Shown: positions 25,221 through 37,300 of the stretch, piece after piece
Position numbering within the stretch: the first letter of the stretch is position 1
How the letters are laid out: each line of letters opens with the position of its first letter
From: Phallusia mammillata
Lineage: Eukaryota; Chordata; Ascidiacea; Phlebobranchia; Ascidiidae
Direction of reading: 5' to 3'
Assembly: GCA_003260075.1 (NCBI GenBank)
Contig: QLIY01000097.1
Span: 62,001-126,000 of the forward strand
DNA: 64,000 nt
The notes under the pieces: model-generated
Seen by the model: only the letters and a program-made list of their open reading frames with translations
What the model was told of the DNA's origin: nothing
Database searches by the model: none
Translations under genes and position numbers: made by a program

Positions 25221-28200
25221 ATAAAAATTTATATTATATATGTCTACACATACATGAAGAAAATACATGGTGTATATAAACCTGTACAGTTTGAAGTTAT
25301 ACGTCATTCGTCTAATATATATTGCATAAACAACATGATTTGTGTCTTACTTACATTAAAAGAAGTACGCTAAATAAAGAACGGGTAGTTAGTAGGACAG
25401 TTGCATTTAAAATTAGGTGGTTGTTCTGTAAAAAAACAACCAAAACCTTAACGATAAAAAACCAAAGGAGTACCCAAAACTCCTACTTTTTTAATCTTAT
25501 TACGATAGAGTTGGCTTTTAGGTTTAAATACAAGCAGTTTTGTATGTAAAATTTTCATGTTTTGCTTACCAGGATCCCGTCATCACGTAGAGCCTGGGCG
25601 GCTTCTTTGACGTCATCGTCCGAGTTCCTGTCGGTTATTAAAACCATGACGTCACTGTGCTTTGCTTCTCGTGTGTCCGCGGAAAAAACTTTTTCTCTCG
25701 CGTAACGAAGTGCTTTTCCAGTGTTCACCAAACCGTCTAAAGCCAAAATCACAAATTTTTTGAGTAGTCGCACGGAGAGTATGTAAAAATTTTGGTACAT
25801 TGAAAACACAGAATTAAATGGAGTATAGGAAGTAGCTGCAAGTAAAAGAAGTTATGCAAGCTGAAAGCAGAATTCCTAATTTCATCGGTAACTTATCTTA
25901 TAAGCTGCAGACAGTGGACACTGCCTGGACCTGTAAGGTCTCATCAGTGCAGCTGGTGACGAGAGAGGTCGAAACAATGTGCACTGTCTGCAGATTATCA
26001 TTTATTGGCTCTATGCTTTTACATTAAACTTATCTTATCTTTAGTAATATTTAACTTAATCAGGACATGTTTAGTTACAGGAGCTTATGGTTTGCTTTGC
26101 TTGTAAAATGTATGTTTAGATTTCATTGGCAGACATGGGCGCCGGCAGAAAATTTTGCAAGAGGGGGCACATTTTGGCTGATACTTTACCGCATCAAGAA
26201 TTTGTTACATATGAAGCCATAAATCGTGTACTTCACAATTGAGTTGCCTAAAAGTTAAAGCATTGAACGCTGTCACAAATCCCCGCGCTGCCACTTTAAT
26301 TAGGTTTGCTGCTAAATATATTAAATTAAGGTACACTGAAATTCCAAGGGGGGGCAAGTGCCCCCTCTTGCCCCTACGTGGCGGCGCCCATGTTGGCAGA
26401 CCACACTCATGAAACTAGTCGGTCCCGGATTAATAGCACAACAATTTAGCGTTGAACCCTAAATAATCTTTTTCTTTTTTTATAGTGTAATAGTTTTCTG
26501 CTCTATGCTAATAAACACTAAAGACGAGAATAATTACATTACATGAGGAATTACATGAGGAAGTGTTTGTATTTTTGTACGAAGTCAATCACACCTGTTG
26601 GGGGGGGGGACTCTAAAGACGAGAATAAACTACATGAGGAAGTGTTTGTATTTTTGTACGAAGTCAATCACACCTGTTACTTGATCTTGTTTTTGAGTGG
26701 TTTCCATTACCCAGTTAAGAATTCCGAATGAGTTATTCAAATGCCATCCAAGTTCAGGAATAACTTCTCCGGAATAAAAGACCCGGCCATCCCTGTAGTT
26801 TTCTTTGCCCATTTGCCAAAATCTAAAACAGTGCAAGGTGTTAACTATAGGGACTTCAAAACTGCAAGTCGGCCCGTGTTATTTGTGCTGGGTTCAGGCG
26901 CAAGGTTTAGGCTTGATTTGGGCCCGACTTTTGTAACGTTTAAAAAGTTCAGGTTTGGTTTCAGGCCGGGATTGGGGCAAAATTTCCGGCCAGACTTTAG
27001 GGAGTTCTGCAGAGTCGTATCGGTGTGATAATGACTACAATAAACTGGTACTTCTGTTCTTTCTGTAGACAGTTCATACACAAAGGACTAAAACTACTGC
27101 CACAATAATAGCACGACACATTTCCTTTTTCATGTAAAACCAAACTGCAGCAACAGCATATATGCTGTTAAAATGCTGTTCTACCTGTACATAGCCCTTC
27201 CAAATGAACCCCAGCCAGCGTCTACTCTTTCTTTGTGCTTTTTGTTGACTAACCAAACAACATCAAACGGAGCATATGGGGGACATGGCACTGTGAAGCA
27301 AAATCACGGTGATGAAATGCAAACAGTTTATATTTTACATACAATACTATAAAACAAGCGAGTTTGGGTAGTGATTTGTCTTACGTGAACAACAAGGCGC
27401 CTTCCTCGACCATTGACCATTGCCCATGCATTGCAAAGTTGTAGAGTCGCTTGGGTGAAGATAATATCCAGACTTGGTGCAGCTGTACTGACAATGCGAG
27501 CCGACGTTGTTGCCATTCGTGCAAGAAACTCTGCCGTTGTGAACATTGGTCGGTGGCAAGCTGCATGTGTTAGCTGTACTCATGCCTGTAAAACAAAATC
27601 ACACTGGCTGTATGAAAAACACATGGACAAGAGGATCGTCAAATAAAGGTTAGCATATTCATTTGCAGTAGGTATAACAATTAACCCATTGGTGCAGTTC
27701 TGTTGAACGCGGGGGGGGGGCAGTTGCAGTAGGTATAACAATTAACCCATTGGTGCAGTTCTGTTGAACGCTGAACATATACTCGTTTAAGTTATTTGAC
27801 AGTGAAAATGTAATGCTTAATGCAAAATTTATATGGGTAGTAAACAAACTCTCTGTTAACCCCTGAGAATAACTTGGTTTAGTTTGTCGCTTCGTATAAC
27901 TATTACATGTGATAGAAAGTAATTAGACTTGATATCGTGTAGTTTAATTAGTTTATTGGTCGTACCTGTGCAAGATTGTTCAGTGTTGCAAGAATCTTCT
28001 TCGCAGCAGCAACAACAAACGGATGACGGCAAGTTGTCATTGCATTGATGCTTCAAACCATATTTATCCCAGTTCTAAAGAAAACAATGTACAATGTTTA
28101 AAATATGTTGTTGTAAGTATTTTTTCAAAAACTTAAATCTTAAATTCAAATGAATCAACATGGAAAGAAAATACACGGCAGTATTTTAAAAAATCCAATT

Positions 28201-29751
28201 ATTTCCAATCTAGTTTGCATTTAATTCTTCTTGATTTTGAGCTAAAAAAGTCAATCACATCTCAGTACAGATGCCTTCTTCTACAAGTACATGACGAGAA
28301 GAAAACAGGATGAGCCAATAGACCCGCAGTGTGTAGCTTTACTTCAGGTCTTATTGCACGTACTTGTTCTCGGTCGTTCCAGCAAGCTTGTTTTTGCTTA
28401 CATTGCTTCCACACCAGTGAGACTCCAACGAAACGACGAACAACTGTTGCACACACGTCCTAGACATACGTACTAATTCATTTGATAGCAAAAAGTTGTA
28501 AACTTTTCTGATGACATAAAAGGGTAAGAAGCAGTACAAAGAAAACTGGTTTAATAATAACGAGCCCTATAATAGTACCCTAAAGTCCAAATTTAAATAC
28601 TCTGTTTTAAACTTTTCAGAAAGGGGTATAAGATTAAAAAGCAATACAAATCAAATTGGTTTTAACCCTCCAAAACACGCAACAAGTTTGTCAACAAATA
28701 GGACGGGGGGGGGGTAAATTTAAATACTCTGTTTTAAACTTTTCAGAAAGGGGTATAAGATTACAAAGCAATACAAATCAAACTGGTTTTAACCCTCCAA
28801 AACACGCAACAAGTTTGTCAACAAATAGGACAAAACAAGCAGCTTTGGTCAGTAGCTTACAGACTCATACAACCCGTTTCATTGTGAAATCATTTCAAAG
28901 CAAAGTTAACGGCATGTGGGCGTTGATTGCAATCTGTACCTGAGGCATAGTTTCCCTCCACTGTGCCAAAGGTGCAGTCTCATAAAGTCAGGTTGCAACC
29001 AATCAATCCACCCACGCGGTGATTCTAAATCGATTACGTTTGGCGAACAACATCGGACATGAGTTGAAAGAAAACCTTTTTACCACTCAGTATGCACGCA
29101 GTAAATTATTTAATTGTCTCATGCAAAATACGCGTTTTATAATTTTCATTTTTGCCAATGGTGATTGTTTTAGTGCGATTGTGTCGGTATGTGTTGTTTC
29201 ACCAAGTATAACTCCATTTGGATAAGCACTAATTGACAGCCAAACTGGTCGACTTTGAATAGATAAAATACTACATCAGTGGCAATTAACACATAAGCTC
29301 ACCTCTGGAGAGCCGCAGGTCTGCAAGGAGCCTTTCAACTTACAATCCTCGTCGCTTGTTGCCGCGGAACACTTCCAACATTCCAAACCTGCGCACACAA
29401 AAAGGTAAGAAAAATAATTTAAACTTTAAACAAAAAATGCAGTGGCTTGAACCACAACGGGTCCAAGATTGTTGCTTGGTTAGTGTATTCGACATTGATA
29501 AAAACGTCTTGTATGATTTTACAAACAGAAATTTTGAGGCTTTTACAAGAAACTTTAGGTATACCACGTTTGAAGCAAAATGGAAATTTTTAAACCGAAT
29601 TTAAGGCTTAACAATCGACACAAGAAAATCATTTAGTTGTTTATATGTCACTTACAGCAGAAAATAATACAAACAAAAACAATTTACCTTGTGAAAGACC
29701 AAAGAGGCTAAAAATCGACAGAACAACACCAAACAAAGTGATAAACCTCAT
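25005..29751 (-). CDS. Secreted Ly6/uPAR-like - sushi - VWA protein, minus-strand paralogue
   Basis: Nine exons in coding order: 29751-29688, 29388-29303, 28459-28364, 28074-27966, 27585-27385, 27290-27185, 26822-26674, 25736-25570 and 25175-25005, giving 1149 nt and 382 residues with ATG and TAA. It starts with a signal peptide (MRFITLFGVVLSIFSLFG). The Ly6/uPAR-like domain spans about residues 22-118 (LECWKCS to CCCCCEEDSCN). The sushi domain spans about 120-185 (QYSCTKSGYYL, GNGQWS). The VWA domain spans about 190-382 (FDVVWLVNKKHK, NTGKALR, LITDRNSDDD). Phases match the plus-strand copy exon by exon. DxSxS is lost here too, while the later Thr and Asp metal positions remain. The two genes are convergent, tail to tail. 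Confidence 0.85.
25189..25219. other. 31-G run (gap filler)
   Basis: In the last intron of the minus-strand Ly6-CCP-VWA gene, just upstream (gene sense) of the acceptor at 25176. Confidence 0.7.
25903..25954 (-). ncRNA. Hammerhead-ribozyme-like fold 3 (core mutated)
   Basis: Minus strand: AGCTGCA (stem I), CTGATGA (core), GACCT-TAC-AGGTC (perfect stem II), CAGG where GAAA is expected, CAGTG-TC-CACTG (perfect stem III), TC, TGCAGCT (closes a 7-bp stem I). All three stems are perfect, but the second core element is changed, so it should not cleave. The flanking plus-strand sequence up to about 26000 is a second, imperfect inverted copy that still has GTCGAAAC. The pair therefore forms a palindrome of about 98 bp in the 5' flank of the last two exons of the minus-strand Ly6-CCP-VWA gene. 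Confidence 0.4.
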
Positions 29752-29939
29752 CCTTGTCTCTGCTGGTCGCGATCTAAATGAAAATAATCTGCAGCATTTG
29801 TTATCTATGTTTCGCCCAGCGGCATCAAAATTGTTATCATTATATTTTGTCAAAAATATTTTCGAATATGATTTATAGTTGCCGCTGGCGGTTTATTGCG
29901 TAGGCGGGTGCAGCAAACCGGTAAGTTGATATGCTGGGT

Positions 29940-29991
<52 letters not shown>
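29940..29991. other. 52-G run (gap filler)
   Basis: Upstream of the minus-strand Ly6-CCP-VWA gene; the flanks are not duplicated. Confidence 0.7.
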
Positions 29992-29992
<1 letters not shown>

Positions 29993-31417
29993 GCCGGTTG
30001 CACCACAGACCACAGGGACTTTGGGCAGAAAGTATGGTTGAGAAATAAAAGCTGCTCTTTGCAAAATCATGACTAACACTGATCTAAATTGAATTGTATA
30101 TTTCTGAAGGGTTTAAGATTTTTGATTGGTTTGGTCATGACGACATATTGCATGTTTGAAACAGGTAAGTTCAAAAGGCCTACGAATTTAGTTTAAGTAG
30201 TTAGCTTAATTAGCGACTATAGCTTTCGACTCAATAAAAAAACCTAAATTTCCAGTCAAATATTGGTTAGTAAAAGCAAACAATGTTATTTTTATCCTTG
30301 TGAAGACCCATAGCCCTAAAAGGCGCATATTTTATTGAGATGAAACAACGAAATCAAAACGTGAATAGAAAGCGCCAAATCACAAAAAAAGAAATCTCGA
30401 TTTAAAACGTTACAAATTCGATAAAAATGCAATAAAAGTGAAACATGATTTGAGGGGGGGGGGGAATCACAAAAAAAGAAATCTCGATTTATAACGTTAC
30501 AAATTCGATAAAAATGCAATAAAAGTGAAACATGATTTGATGCTGAACGGCGAGAGACGAAAAATACAAGCAATAAACACAAATGATATTAAACAAGTGT
30601 AAAAATAGGCAGAAATCTGGAAAGGCACAGAAATAATGCACATAAATTTAAAGGATGAATTGGTTGGCTTATACAAAAGAAGCCCAAGAAAAGCAAGTAC
30701 CGTTTTTTAAACAGCGGTGCACTGGATGCATTGCTTGGGAAATCGAGCATATGTCCAACTAATTGTGTTGGACGGCGGTTGTCTTCCAGATGTTAGTCAT
30801 AAAAAGTACTAACTAGTAATCATAATGAAACTTACTAAACTAAATAAAAAGCAAGCACGAAGTTGGCTTAAATTATAATAAATTGGACATTTTACCCATA
30901 TGAGCAGTTTGCAATACAGCACTAAACTAAATACGTTTTTGCGTCTTTGCCTCGCTTCATTTAAGCTACAGTACGGCAATAAAATATCCCAAACAACGGA
31001 CGCTGAGGTAGAGCCACAAGAAAAGATGCTGTCTGTGTTTTTGATTATCAAAGCAAGCATTCGCCTAGAGTTGTGCAATCGAGAGAGAAACGAAAAACGA
31101 CGCAAAGCGCCTAAAATAATAAGTGCTCGATAGCGCCATCTTCCGGTTGCAAAAGCGTATCGCTTCCCACCACACTCGGCGCTGTTCGCATTCCACCTTC
31201 CGTCGATCACGGGAGATTGCCCAGAAAGTATATTTCAGCGTTACAAGCTGTCTGCAAAAAGAAGTAAACATTTCGGATTTCATTTCCAGGCCTAGGTTGT
31301 ACAAAAATGTTTAGCTCGAATAAGTCACGCATTTTCAAATACGCATGGTTGAACAGTTAAAGGCAGTAAATTAATCGTTTGATGTTACAAATCACCCCCC
31401 AAATACACAACACCGAC

Positions 31418-31572
31418 GATCCGGTTAACAGCATATACCGTTTTACTGCATACCGTGTGTCAAAGTGTATCTATAGTTATGTAAGCTAATATTGCAATTT
31501 GTTGCATAAAAAAATCAAAAGTTTGCAAAAGTTGCATAAAAATTGGATGTGCTGTTAATCAGATTCAAACAT
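31418..31572. mobile_element. Possible diverged relative of the pogo-like MITE
   Basis: The left end GATCCGGTTAACAGCATA and the reverse complement of the right end (AATCTGATTAACAGCACAT) are imperfect inverted copies that resemble the CCGGTTAATCGCATA motif of the element at 7720. Weak, by eye only. Confidence 0.3.
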
Positions 31573-31673
31573 AAACCCACAAAACCGGTTTTGACATAAA
31601 TCACATCCAGCCCGTGAAGGTGCTTTAAAATCTTGCAGATTTAAATTAATGTAAATTTGTTCTTACATTTCTT

Positions 31674-32918
31674 TCATCGGAAGCAAACGTCTCCGTAATC
31701 TGTTTCAATGGTTTGTGGGAGATGACGTGGCCAATTGATTTTTGTGATTGGTAAATTCTTTGGATCTCGTGTCTTTATGCGCAGAATCAACTTCGAGTGT
31801 ATGGCCTGGAAAATTCAATTAACAAAAGCTTCAATCATGCAACGGTATTGTCTAGAATCCACTCAAACTCTTTCATGTTTATATGCTTCAAGATAGCGTA
31901 CCTGCGTATGTTTTACTCAACTAAGAAATTTGTTCGGAGCCTTCAGTATTAACATTTATTTCAAACAATCAGATTAATTATTTTATTTTCCTTCACATAT
32001 TTTTGACCATGACGTCATATTTAAATTACACTTACGTCACAAGGTCTGACGTGGGCGGTGACGAGTACAGCCGTCTTTGGCAGGTTTCGTTTTTCACTTC
32101 TGATTTCAACATTTTTTCCAGTATAACTTAAAATCTCAACCGACCGGTTACTATTTGAAACTACGTCACGCATCACGCTCGAGTAGTTGGAGCAACCGAG
32201 CGTGACCTGCTGTTCCGCTTCGCTGCTCTGCAAATGCAGAAATTTGATCTGGGAGTCTATGGTTCCCACCCCGGGACGTCCGCGTCCAACCGGAACCGAG
32301 CGACGATCCCTGATACGCATGACTGACGATGGAAAACACGTCATAACTTGACCTTTGTTGATTTTACATTGGACTTTGACGGCGTCGTTTTTTGCACCTT
32401 GATTGGGATCTATCCAGTATTTATCTGTAATTTAAACATATTTGATCCATGAATTTGTAGAGTATTGGTTTTCTTAATTTAAGCTGGATTCGAACGAACT
32501 TTTTGACGAATGAACAAACGCTGTGATAATAACAATTAAAAATAAACTTTGAAGATTAGGTGCTAATTTAGTTTTATTTCTGGCATGATTAATAAGGTAT
32601 TTAATTCCAAACTTTTCCCAAAGTCGCAAATCGAAGCTGGCTAGTTGACTGTTGCTGCGTTGTCCATATAAGCAGTTACTTCAGTACCCTAACTATACTT
32701 AACTTGGGCCATGTATGGCCATGTGGATGTTTTCGATTGGGAATTCTAAAAATCGGTAAGACACTGTGCTTACCGTCACGTGTCAGGGTATCAGTTTGTT
32801 GATTGGTCAACCAGAGGTCACTGCAGGTCACAGCAGGACGAGCACGGCTTCCATCTTTTACTTTGAACTTGAACATATCACTGCGAATTTCACGAAATTC
32901 TTCATCGAGAATAGACTT
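31674..32918 (-). CDS. Fibrillar collagen C-propeptide (COLFI) exons
   Basis: Exons 32918-32774 (145 nt), 32424-32036 (389 nt) and 31805-31674 (132 nt, TGA) encode the trimerising C-propeptide. Landmarks: TCSDLWL, then [20 protein letters not shown] with the calcium-site residues, [30 protein letters not shown] and the terminal YGDVCFR. Six cysteines match the intrachain set of vertebrate chains. The two positions that form interchain disulfides are Thr/Leu (after TCSDL) and Ala (in NQGA). The stretch between YWIDPNQG and FLHL is shorter than usual. Confidence 0.88.
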
Positions 32919-34311
32919 CTATAAAGGTGAATACTTCTCAAAGAATCTCAAAGCTTTACAAAACTGTACAAGACTTGAACATGCTTTAGAACGGTAAAAA
33001 AAAATTAGCAGTAATAAACCGCTAAATGATGAGAACTATTTTTTACTCCTTGACTAACAGCGATGCATCATTTGTGACCTTAAGCATTATACAAACGCCC
33101 TGCAATAATTAACAGCTTTGTGAATATTTGAGATTAATTGTTCTGCTACTATTTCTCTCAACAAGCAAAATAAACCCGACTCGAATCAAGTCGTCCTAAA
33201 GCGTAAACTGTTAGTATAACAACGACTACATTTACTTCTTGGATCTGAAATCAACTTACCATTGATGGTCCAGGATTACGTTCGACTTGTGCTACGTCAT
33301 TTTGTGGCCTTTCTCTGTCCACAGTGGCAGGGGGGGGGGAGTCCTAAAGCGTAAACTGTTAGTGTAACAACGACTACATTTACTTCTTGGATCTGACGAA
33401 ATCAACTTACCATTGATGGTCCAGGATTACGATCGACTTGTGCTACGTCATTTTGTGGCCTTTCTCTGTCCACAGTGGCAGGGGGGGGGGATGTTATGTG
33501 TCAATCAAGAAAATCGTTTTGGTCGTTTAACATAAATTGCTATAAAGATTGGGGGGGGGGGATTTATGTGAAGATTGAGCTGGTTGAGGAACAGGGACAC
33601 GAAAGTGGTTTGCAGCAATTGTTTCACCCTTAAACATTATATAGTTTATGTAATAATTGAGATAACTCGCATATACCTTTACCATTAACAATTGTTAGTG
33701 CAATAAAGAGTTTATACAAACAAATTGTTGTTGTTTTCCAATATCAGTTTTATTTGGAAATTTTAATTTTTTGTGTGTAATAAAAACATTTTGTGTAATA
33801 GAAAAAAATGCAATGTGTTTTTATCATATTGTTCTTGTCTTGTTATGTGTTAATCAAGAAAATCGTTTTGGTCGTTTAACATAAATTGCTATAAAGATTT
33901 GCAGAAGAACAAACAAAACTTACCGGTGGTCCTGGTGGTCCCGGTGGGCCTTGGTCACCCTAAGAAAGTCACAATTTTATATTTCATAGTGACTTTATAA
34001 CAAACTCTGATTTAGTAATTTTACCCACCCTGACTCCTTTGGTTCCTTCAAATCCTATCTCACCCATATAACCCCTTGGCCCCAACACACCCTTCGCTCC
34101 GGTAGCTCCAGAGGGTCCATCCACCCCAGGACGGCCCTGAAAAACAATAAAATTAACCTGATGTAAATATTTTCACAGGCAGGTTGTGTAAACAATTTTT
34201 TACCTTACTAGGTATTTTGACATTAAAGTATGCAACAATAAGCCACTTGGTGTCGGTAGATGCCGTGAACTTTGCCCTCCCTTGACTCCCTGCCATTATG
34301 ACGTCACACAA

Positions 34312-34343
<32 letters not shown>

Positions 34344-37300
34344 AGTAAGAGCAAGGTTCACGGCGTCCCAAAAAAATTATGAACGAGTTTGCCACTTTCG
34401 AGATTTTATACATCAACTTACGTCTTGGCCCCTGAAACCTTTTCGTCCTAAACCTCCGGGCAACCCCATATCACCATCTGGGCCCTAAAAATTGCAAATT
34501 TGGTTATAAACCTTCATTAAATAACACTAAGGTCAGAACTTACTGCTGGACCTCTTTCACCCCGAAATCCTTGAAAACCAGGGTTGCCTTGAAGTCCCTA
34601 AATTGCACACATGAAGTTAAGTTAGCTTACGAATCGAGAAAAAAGAGAACACTGGCAACAGAAAGAAAAGCTAATATGTATGAGAGTTGCCTGGTATTGA
34701 TAGAGACTACAGGACCTCGACTTGAGTGCATTGAGCGTTGCTCAATAGCACAACAATTACTTTAGTCATTTTAAATGAGAGAATAAAATCAATTGGTAAA
34801 ATGTGTAGTAAAAACGATCCTCTGTGTAATAAAAACTGAGGTCTAAATTAACCTGTGGTCCTTTTTGGCCTTGGTCTCCATTATCGCCTCTTAATCCCAT
34901 CGCACCAACAGGTCCTGTGTATCCAGTGTTACCTTTTAACCCTTTCAAGCCTTGTGGTCCCTGGAAATAAAGTATTCATTGTTTACCTACAATTATGAAA
35001 ACAATAACCATCAGCTGCTTTACCTAAAATCTAACCAAAGTCCAGACTTTATGCATATTCCTTTTAAACCAGGAACTTTATAAAATCCGGACAATTGGAA
35101 GGGTACTACCTTGATCTCTAACTTATAAGAACTATTACCGCTACTTTAGCATAGCAAATTTATGTTACTCACCTTTTTACCGACTATTCCTCGCTCTCCT
35201 GGCGGTCCTGGCAAACCTATGAAGCCATCCGGACCAGGAGAGCCTGGTTCACCCGCAGGTCCCGGATCTCCAGCGTTTCCCTGTTGACACAATGCCCAGG
35301 TAAACAACACACTTTGTTTAAACAGTAAAAGTCTACAAAACCATTTGGCGGCCGTTGTGTAAGCATTTTGCACCAATTTATTCAATTATTCAGTCATTTA
35401 TTTAGAGTTAAACTTGTTTTCCAATTGAACATAGAAATTCTAGTTGTAAAATCTTTTTCAAACAAATGCACACCCACGGATCGGTAAGTTACCCCTTTAC
35501 TATAGGTTAGTCATAAATGCTGAAGACCTAAAGAGTTTAAAAACTACCGAACTTGTTGCAAAATCTTGACTTTTTGTAGCGTTTTAGTTATTGAGTCACA
35601 AGTTAAGTAGAAATAAACCTCACCCTTGGTCCAAGTGAACCATCTCGACCAAGAACTCCAATAGGTCCAGGCAAGCCCTTCAGAAAATATGTTTTTGTTG
35701 TCATCCAAACAAAACAATACTAAATATCACGTGGCAGGAAATAGATACTAATATTTGAACAATAACTCGACGATGTCCACATTTGAAAGTAGCTAGATGT
35801 CTATTGGTTAAAAATAAATTAGTAAAGAACGAAGGTCTTTATTCCATGTACGGTTGCTCAATTTTTATTTAACTTTCAGAAGAATATAATCAAACTGGCA
35901 AAATCTCACATACTCTTGGTCCAGGTGCTCCAAGCTCTCCAATTTCTCCTTTATCGCCAACAAGACCCTGTAATAGATGCAGTTAGTCATAATTCACACC
36001 ACAATGACAGGAAATTATTGTTTGGTTTCTCTGCAAAGAATTGACTTACTGGTGATCCAGGTCGACCTCTCGGCCCAGTTGCTCCCTTTGTGCCGTTCTT
36101 GCCCTGGAAAAAATCATCTGGTGATACACTGGCCAACACAATGCTACAATTTATTTATTGTTTCCGTATTGTTTAAAGTTGTACGGACTACCAAGCACAA
36201 GCTACAGTATAGTGGTTTTGAAAAGCTGAACATATCAGACTTATGGACAGCGTTTGACCAATTCAAGAATTTCCTCATATGGTAAGGCATGGGCAAACCC
36301 ACGACTCCCAATAACATTCCAAATTTAAAATTTCTAAACAAAACTAAGGGACCGTAATGTTTGTGTACCGACAGTGCAACGCACCACTGTTAAAGGAAAT
36401 ATATACAACTACAACAGATGCGCTGTTTCATAACCGTCCATTTTTCGTACCGCACAGGAAAACAATTATTGTCATGAGAAAAAGTTTTGAAATTACCGTA
36501 TCACCAACTTCTCCTTGCACACCAGGTTCACCCATCTTTCCTACTGGACCCTAAACAAAACAAAAGCTGTAGATCACGATAAAAACAAAACATTATGACA
36601 TCATAACAAAAAGTATGTCAATAGTTTTTTACCTCGTCACCACGAAAACCTTGAGGTCCTTTGGTGCCAGTTGGACCAGGATGTCCCTGACAAAGTAATA
36701 TAATAAGGCAATTATACAACTAATACGATCATATTTCCAATATTGTACAAACTGTTCTTTCCACAACATTTTACTTGAAAGGTTGATTTTACAAATTGTT
36801 TGTGGTAAGTTGGTTTTACTTTACGAGATTTTAAAATTATACCTCTTTTCCGGTATTTCCTGGCAATCCCCGGTCCCCAGTTAAACCTGGAAGCCCCTGT
36901 AAAAAATGCATTCAGGTCGTGTGCTGTTGGCGATGAAGAATTATCACTCATTTAGAAACCTTTTTGACACAGGAGACGATAAATTATGTTTAAAAAAGTT
37001 AAAAGCTGCCAAATTTACCGGAACGCCAACTGATCCAGGAGGCCCTCTCACTCCGTCTTCACCAGGTAGGCCCTGAAAATCATTAATGCCGACTTAATTC
37101 TAAGAAGACCGTCCATACTTTTATCACTAAATAGAGGCGCATTGTCCTTAGTATTGTCAACACGTTATGTTCTTAACAGAAGCGCACTGTTAAAGAAAAA
37201 CAAACACCTTACCTGTTCACCAGGAGGACCTATGATCCCATCCTCACCAGGAGGACCCATCAGTCCCTGAAAAATAAAGCAAAACGATCGAGTGTTAATG

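Larger units (their letters stand above)
29752..31673. other. Intergenic stretch between collagen 3' end and the minus-strand Ly6-CCP-VWA gene
   Basis: Contains an 11-G join at 30454 with duplicated flanks. Around 31130-31150 there is a GCGCCATCTTCCGG sequence, which combines YY1-like and ETS-like sites and could be a promoter. A 133-codon minus-strand frame here (31210-30809) shows no family resemblance. Confidence 0.35.

Noticed and set aside
29873..30079. Minus-strand poly-Pro frame
   Set aside because: Arises from the 52-G filler.
30809..31210. 133-codon minus-strand frame
   Set aside because: No domain, no splice context, lies downstream of the collagen stop.
34153..34416. Poly-Pro frame inside the collagen gene
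   Set aside because: Not Gly-X-Y; it is the 30-G filler in an intron.
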